In this document: positions 9,245-11,880 of the stretch, in pieces | Position numbering within the stretch: the first letter of the stretch is position 1 | How the letters are laid out: each line of letters opens with the position of its first letter | Program-made: the position numbers and the translations under genes | NCBI GenBank assembly: GCA_945906015.1 | Contig: CAMDQV010000041.1 | Span: forward strand, 1-11,880 | Reading direction: 5' to 3' | DNA length: 11,880 bases | Origin: Pedobacter schmidteae | GTDB taxonomy: Bacteria > Bacteroidota > Bacteroidia > Sphingobacteriales > Sphingobacteriaceae | The notes under the pieces: model-generated | Database searches by the model: none | What the model was told of the DNA's origin: nothing | The model's input: the letters and a program-made list of their open reading frames with translations, nothing else

Positions 9245-9642
9245 TGCTAAAAACGTTAAGATACCAGAATCTGTCCATTTTATGGGCTACTTTTGTGGTC
9301 ATTGTATGTGAAATACCCACTGCCGATGTATCAGTTAGTACTGGCTTTACTTTTTTTGAGGGCTTTGATAAATTAGCACATACTGGTTTCTTTTTTGTTC
9401 TCACAGTTCTATTATTTCATGGTAAGATCAAGGAACAGGGAAGCTATACCTACCGGACTTTAACTATTTTTAAAATTTTAGGGATCACCTTTTTTCTGGG
9501 TGCTGGCATAGAGCTTTTGCAATTAGAGATATTTACCTATCGTTCGGCAGAATGGTGGGATCTGTTTGCAGATATGACCGGTGTAGGTATGGGTATTTTT
9601 GGGTATATATTTTTACATAGAGGGCAATTCGATGAAAAATAG
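9244..9642 (+). CDS. VanZ-like family membrane protein
   Basis: This 132-residue protein has four likely membrane helices (about 10-25, 44-59, 76-94 and 108-124). It carries the polar motifs typical of the VanZ-like family: D42-K43-x-x-H46 at the start of helix 2 (FDKLAHTGFFF), E90-x-x-Q93 at the end of helix 3 (GAGIELLQ), and R100 plus D106/D110/G113 before and in helix 4. The family is named after the teicoplanin-resistance protein VanZ, but most members, including this one, have no established role, and antibiotic resistance should not be inferred. The start ATG 9244 shares its A with the gcvH stop. An AGGAG sequence at 9235-9239, four bases before the start, looks like a true Shine-Dalgarno, which is unusual in this phylum. 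The 3' end overlaps the small lipoprotein gene by 11 bases. Confidence 0.9.
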   Translation: MLKTLRYQNLSILWATFVVIVCEIPTADVSVSTGFTFFEGFDKLAHTGFFFVLTVLLFHGKIKEQGSYTYRTLTIFKILGITFFLGAGIELLQLEIFTYRSAEWWDLFADMTGVGMGIFGYIFLHRGQFDEK

Positions 9643-9766
9643 AATTAAACTAGCCTTATTTATTGCTTTATTCTGTCTAAGCTCCTGCAGTATTTTCAAA
9701 AAAGGGTGTAAATGTCCAAAGTTTATACAAGTCCATTCTCCAGTAAATCAGCTTTTTAGCAGATAG
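9632..9766 (+). CDS. Small putative lipoprotein (44 aa) with a Cys-x-Cys-Pro motif
   Basis: A short open frame, ATG 9632 to TAG 9764-9766, encodes 44 residues. The N-terminus is a textbook lipoprotein signal: MKNR positive end, hydrophobic core LALFIALF, and lipobox LSSC with the acylated cysteine at 19. The predicted mature peptide is only 26 residues. It starts CSIFKKG, followed by CKCPKF (26-31) with cysteines at 26 and 28. It overlaps the VanZ-like gene by 11 bases in another frame, which suggests translational coupling and supports it being a real gene. I do not recognise a named function. Short lipoproteins with a C-x-C-P-K tail do occur in Bacteroidota as hypothetical proteins (memory, not searched). 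Metal or thiol chemistry at the CxC pair is possible but unproven. Confidence 0.72.
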   Translation: MKNRIKLALFIALFCLSSCSIFKKGCKCPKFIQVHSPVNQLFSR

Positions 9767-9775
9767 ATTGTCCGA

Positions 9776-9836
9776 TTAATCTAAAATAAAATTTTCTTAT
9801 TTGGAATTAATTCAAATAAGCTTTATTTTTGATTAA
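9776..9836. repeat. Nested inverted repeat upstream of feoA (candidate operator and/or terminator)
   Basis: Outer arms 9776-9790 and 9822-9836 are complementary at 14 of 15 positions. Between them lies an inner repeat, CTTATTTG (9796-9803) and CAAATAAG (9813-9820), around a central palindrome GAATTAATTC (9804-9813). The inner repeat covers the -33 element and part of the spacer of the feoA promoter, an expected place for a repressor of iron-uptake genes (Fur or DtxR family). The inner hairpin is followed by the T-rich CTTTATTTTTG, so it could also end the gcvH-vanZ-lipoprotein transcript. The sequence alone does not separate these roles, and the stretch is very AT-rich, which raises the chance of accidental pairing. 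Confidence 0.55.
9800..9831 (+). promoter_or_regulatory. Bacteroidota-type promoter for feoAB
   Basis: TTTG (9800-9803), then a 20-base spacer, then TATTTTTG (9824-9831), fits the Bacteroidota consensus exactly. Transcription would start near 9837-9840, giving a leader of only about 12-15 bases before feoA ATG 9852. The -7 element is identical to that proposed for gcvH. Both elements lie inside the nested inverted repeat, so promoter occupancy could be controlled there. Confidence 0.65.
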
Positions 9837-9851
9837 GATTTAGACAGGGAT

Positions 9852-10067
9852 ATGAAGCTTTCACAATTTCTACCAGGGCAAACAGGCATAATTAAAGAAT
9901 TTACTGATTTAGAGATGTCTGTTAAATTAATGGAAATGGGATGTTTACCAGGAGAATCTATCGTAGTTGAACGCTTAGCTCCACTTGGTGATCCTATGGC
10001 TATTACCGTTTCAGGATATCAGTTGAGCCTTAGAAAAAAAGAAGCTTCAACAATTATTATGCAATAA
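9852..10067 (+). CDS. feoA: Ferrous iron transport protein A (FeoA)
   Basis: FeoA is a small cytoplasmic SH3-like protein needed for full activity of the FeoB ferrous iron transporter, probably by binding or modulating it. The 71-residue product is a single FeoA domain of the expected length. It shows the opening MKLSQFLPGQTGIIKEF, the core MEMGCLPGESIVVERLAPLGDP (about 28-49) with the family's typical G-x-x-PG turn, and the strand ending SGYQLSLRKKEASTIIM. The start ATG 9852 lies about 12 bases after a predicted transcription start. It is followed after 7 bases by feoB, in the standard feoAB order. It is a separate gene here, not fused to FeoB. Regulation by iron through the upstream inverted repeat is plausible but inferred. 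Confidence 0.93.
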   Translation: MKLSQFLPGQTGIIKEFTDLEMSVKLMEMGCLPGESIVVERLAPLGDPMAITVSGYQLSLRKKEASTIIMQ

Positions 10068-10074
10068 TTTATAG

Positions 10075-11880
10075 GTGAACGGCGATTTAAAAGTTGCATT
10101 GGTTGGTAACCCCAATTCCGGAAAATCTACCCTATTTAATGTACTTACCGGTTTAAATCAAAAGATCGGTAATTTCCCCGGCGTTACAGTCGAAAAAAAG
10201 ATCGGTTTTGTTAAACTTTCCGACTATCGTAACGCACAAATCACAGACCTTCCCGGAACTTATAGTATTTATCCAAAAAGCAGGGATGAAAGCATCGTAA
10301 TGGATGTACTTGCCGATAAAAACAGTCCCGATTATCCCGAACTCATTGTATTTGTTGCCGACGCATCGAATCTGAAAAGAAATCTGCTTTTGTTTTCTCA
10401 GGTTGCTGATCTGAAGATCCCCATCATCATCGCTTTAAATATGATGGATATAGCCAGGCAATCAGGAATGGAAATTGCTATTGACGAGCTGGCTCAAAAG
10501 CTTGGTATTCAGGTTATTCCAATTTCTGCACGTAAACAGCAAGGTATTGATCGGCTAAAGGAATCGATTCTAAACAGTACTTCAATTCCTTTACAATTAC
10601 CTTCTATTGAGGTTGAGGCCATTGCCCCGGAGCTTATTCATAAGATTCAAAATGAATTGAACATTGAGCATCCTTATGTGGCACTTCAGCTGGCCCATCA
10701 GCATGAAGACATGCTCTTTTTATCCAATGAGCATAAAAAGAAAATTCAGGCACTCAGTCAGGAGTTTGACTTCCATTCCCAGAAATCGCAAGCTTCAGAA
10801 ACTATATCAAGATATAATTTTATCAATGATGTGCTATTCGATACTGTTAAAATGCATTCTGATGCTAAACTTGAAACCTATAGTAATAGGATTGATAAAA
10901 TATTGACCCATCGAATATTCGGATTTGCTATATTTTTTGCCATCCTTTTTTTGATATTCCAGTCCATTTTTGCTTGGTCAGAGTATCCAATGTCGCTTAT
11001 TGAGCAATTATTCATGTGGCTCACTGATATGGGGACTCAAATTCTGCCACCCGGACTATTAACTGATCTTTTGATTGATGGAGTCCTTGCCGGATTAAGC
11101 GGAGTAATTATTTTTATCCCGCAGATCGCAATCCTGTTTGCCTTTATTTCTATTCTTGAAGATACTGGCTATATGTCGCGGGTTACCTTCATGATGGATA
11201 AGATCATGCGTAAGGTTGGTTTAAGTGGAAAATCAATAGTACCATTGATTGGAGGCTTTGCCTGTGCAGTACCTTCAATTATGAGTGCCCGTAATATTGA
11301 GAGCTGGAAAGACCGGATGATCACCATTATGGTTACTCCATTGATTGCTTGTTCAGCGCGCTTGCCGGTATATACCTTATTAATATCATTGGTTGTACCT
11401 GATATAAAGCTTTGGGGCATCATCAATATGCAGGGAATTGTATTAATGTCATTGTATGTATTCAGTATTGTTAGTGCCATACTGGTGGCCTTGGTCATGA
11501 AGCTGGTTATTAAGGCGAGAGAAAGAGGGTACTTTATTATGGAGCTTCCTGTATATCGTGTACCCCGCTGGAATAATGTATTGCTAACGATGTACCGCAG
11601 TGTAAAGGCTTTTGTTTTTGAAGCCGGAAAGGTGATCATCGCTGTTTCAATAATTCTTTGGGTGCTTTCATCATTTGGCCCTTCTGATCGTTTTAAGAAC
11701 ATTGAAGCAAAGTATAGTTCTGAAACGATAAAACAACAATACCCTCAGGATGATATCGACCGTTTGCAAGCTTCAGAAAAATTGGAAAATTCGTACGCCG
11801 GAATGTTAGGTAAATCTATTGAGCCTGCTATCCAGCCAATTGGTTTTGATTGGAAAATAGGGATTGCCCTCATTACATCT
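10075..11880 (+). CDS. feoB: Ferrous iron transport protein B (FeoB), 3' partial
   Basis: FeoB is the inner-membrane Fe2+ transporter with a cytoplasmic G domain. 602 codons are visible and the frame is open at the right edge; about 100 residues of a typical 700 are missing. The G domain is complete: G1 GNPNSGKS (11-18), G2 Thr38 in FPGVTVEKK, G3 DLPG (58-61), G4 NMMD (122-125), G5 SAR (151-153). A helical linker (GDI-like) spans about 170-275. Membrane helices begin near 281. The first gate segment GGFACAVPSIMSAR (393-406) and the following ACSARLPVY (425-433) carry the family's conserved cysteines (397, 426). GTG 10075 is chosen as start: an in-frame TAG at 10072 excludes anything upstream, and the next possible start lies within the first strand of the G domain. 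No frameshift or missing key residue is seen. Confidence 0.96.
   Translation, partial: MNGDLKVALVGNPNSGKSTLFNVLTGLNQKIGNFPGVTVEKKIGFVKLSDYRNAQITDLPGTYSIYPKSRDESIVMDVLADKNSPDYPELIVFVADASNLKRNLLLFSQVADLKIPIIIALNMMDIARQSGMEIAIDELAQKLGIQVIPISARKQQGIDRLKESILNSTSIPLQLPSIEVEAIAPELIHKIQNELNIEHPYVALQLAHQHEDMLFLSNEHKKKIQALSQEFDFHSQKSQASETISRYNFINDVLFDTVKMHSDAKLETYSNRIDKILTHRIFGFAIFFAILFLIFQSIFAWSEYPMSLIEQLFMWLTDMGTQILPPGLLTDLLIDGVLAGLSGVIIFIPQIAILFAFISILEDTGYMSRVTFMMDKIMRKVGLSGKSIVPLIGGFACAVPSIMSARNIESWKDRMITIMVTPLIACSARLPVYTLLISLVVPDIKLWGIINMQGIVLMSLYVFSIVSAILVALVMKLVIKARERGYFIMELPVYRVPRWNNVLLTMYRSVKAFVFEAGKVIIAVSIILWVLSSFGPSDRFKNIEAKYSSETIKQQYPQDDIDRLQASEKLENSYAGMLGKSIEPAIQPIGFDWKIGIALITS

Noticed and set aside
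9244..9642. Teicoplanin resistance gene vanZ
   Set aside because: Only the broad VanZ-like fold is visible, and there is no vanHAX-type cluster. The context is gcvH in a Gram-negative genome, so a resistance role is not supported.
10664..10906. Open frame of 80 codons on the + strand in another frame of feoB
   Set aside because: It overlaps the FeoB linker, whose own frame is continuous from GTG 10075 to the right edge; it is not evidence of a frameshift.
11169..11702. Open frame of 177 codons on the - strand inside feoB
   Set aside because: It is antisense to the conserved gate and membrane region of feoB, whose frame is unbroken; the hydrophobic codon pattern of feoB explains it.
1..11880. 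A new defence, mobile or biosynthetic system
   Set aside because: Every large frame is a recognisable core gene in a compact same-strand layout. I see no transposase, integrase, tRNA-adjacent attachment site, toxin-antitoxin pair or unexplained long gap.

Overview
The window looks like a chromosomal core segment from a Bacteroidota bacterium, most likely the Sphingobacteriales (Pedobacter-like; this rank is from memory of similar proteins, not from a search). The signs are a full-length SprA (type IX secretion translocon), a MaeB-type malic enzyme with a phosphotransacetylase tail, two promoters of the Bacteroidota form TTG/TTTG-N20-TAnnTTTG, mostly AT-rich leaders without Shine-Dalgarno sites, and AT-rich DNA. 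All genes are on the + strand and tightly packed. No gene-free stretch exceeds 300 bases.

Layout: (1) 2-988, the 3' part of maeB, cut by the left edge. (2) 1038-1622, ruvA, the Holliday junction DNA-binding subunit. (3) 1646-8698, sprA, a 2350-residue outer-membrane protein that fills most of the window and starts with TTG 23 bases after ruvA. (4) 8699-8863, an intergenic region with a 14-bp perfect palindrome and two near-identical GC-rich hairpins, then a promoter. (5) 8864-9766, an overlapping unit: gcvH (glycine cleavage H protein), a VanZ-like membrane protein that shares one base with gcvH, and a 44-residue putative lipoprotein overlapping vanZ by 11 bases. (6) 9767-9851, a compact AT-rich region with a promoter embedded in a nested inverted repeat. 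(7) 9852-10067 feoA and 10075 to the right edge feoB, the ferrous iron uptake pair; feoB is cut after 602 codons.

Functionally this is mostly housekeeping: central carbon metabolism, recombination, one-carbon/glycine metabolism and iron uptake, with the main T9SS translocon gene set among them. I see no mobile element, RNA gene, CRISPR array or defence cassette, and no convincing new multi-gene system. The points most worth a second look are the GC-rich hairpin pair after sprA, the nested inverted repeat over the feoA promoter, the small Cys-x-Cys-Pro lipoprotein, and three acidic Ca2+-loop-like segments in SprA.
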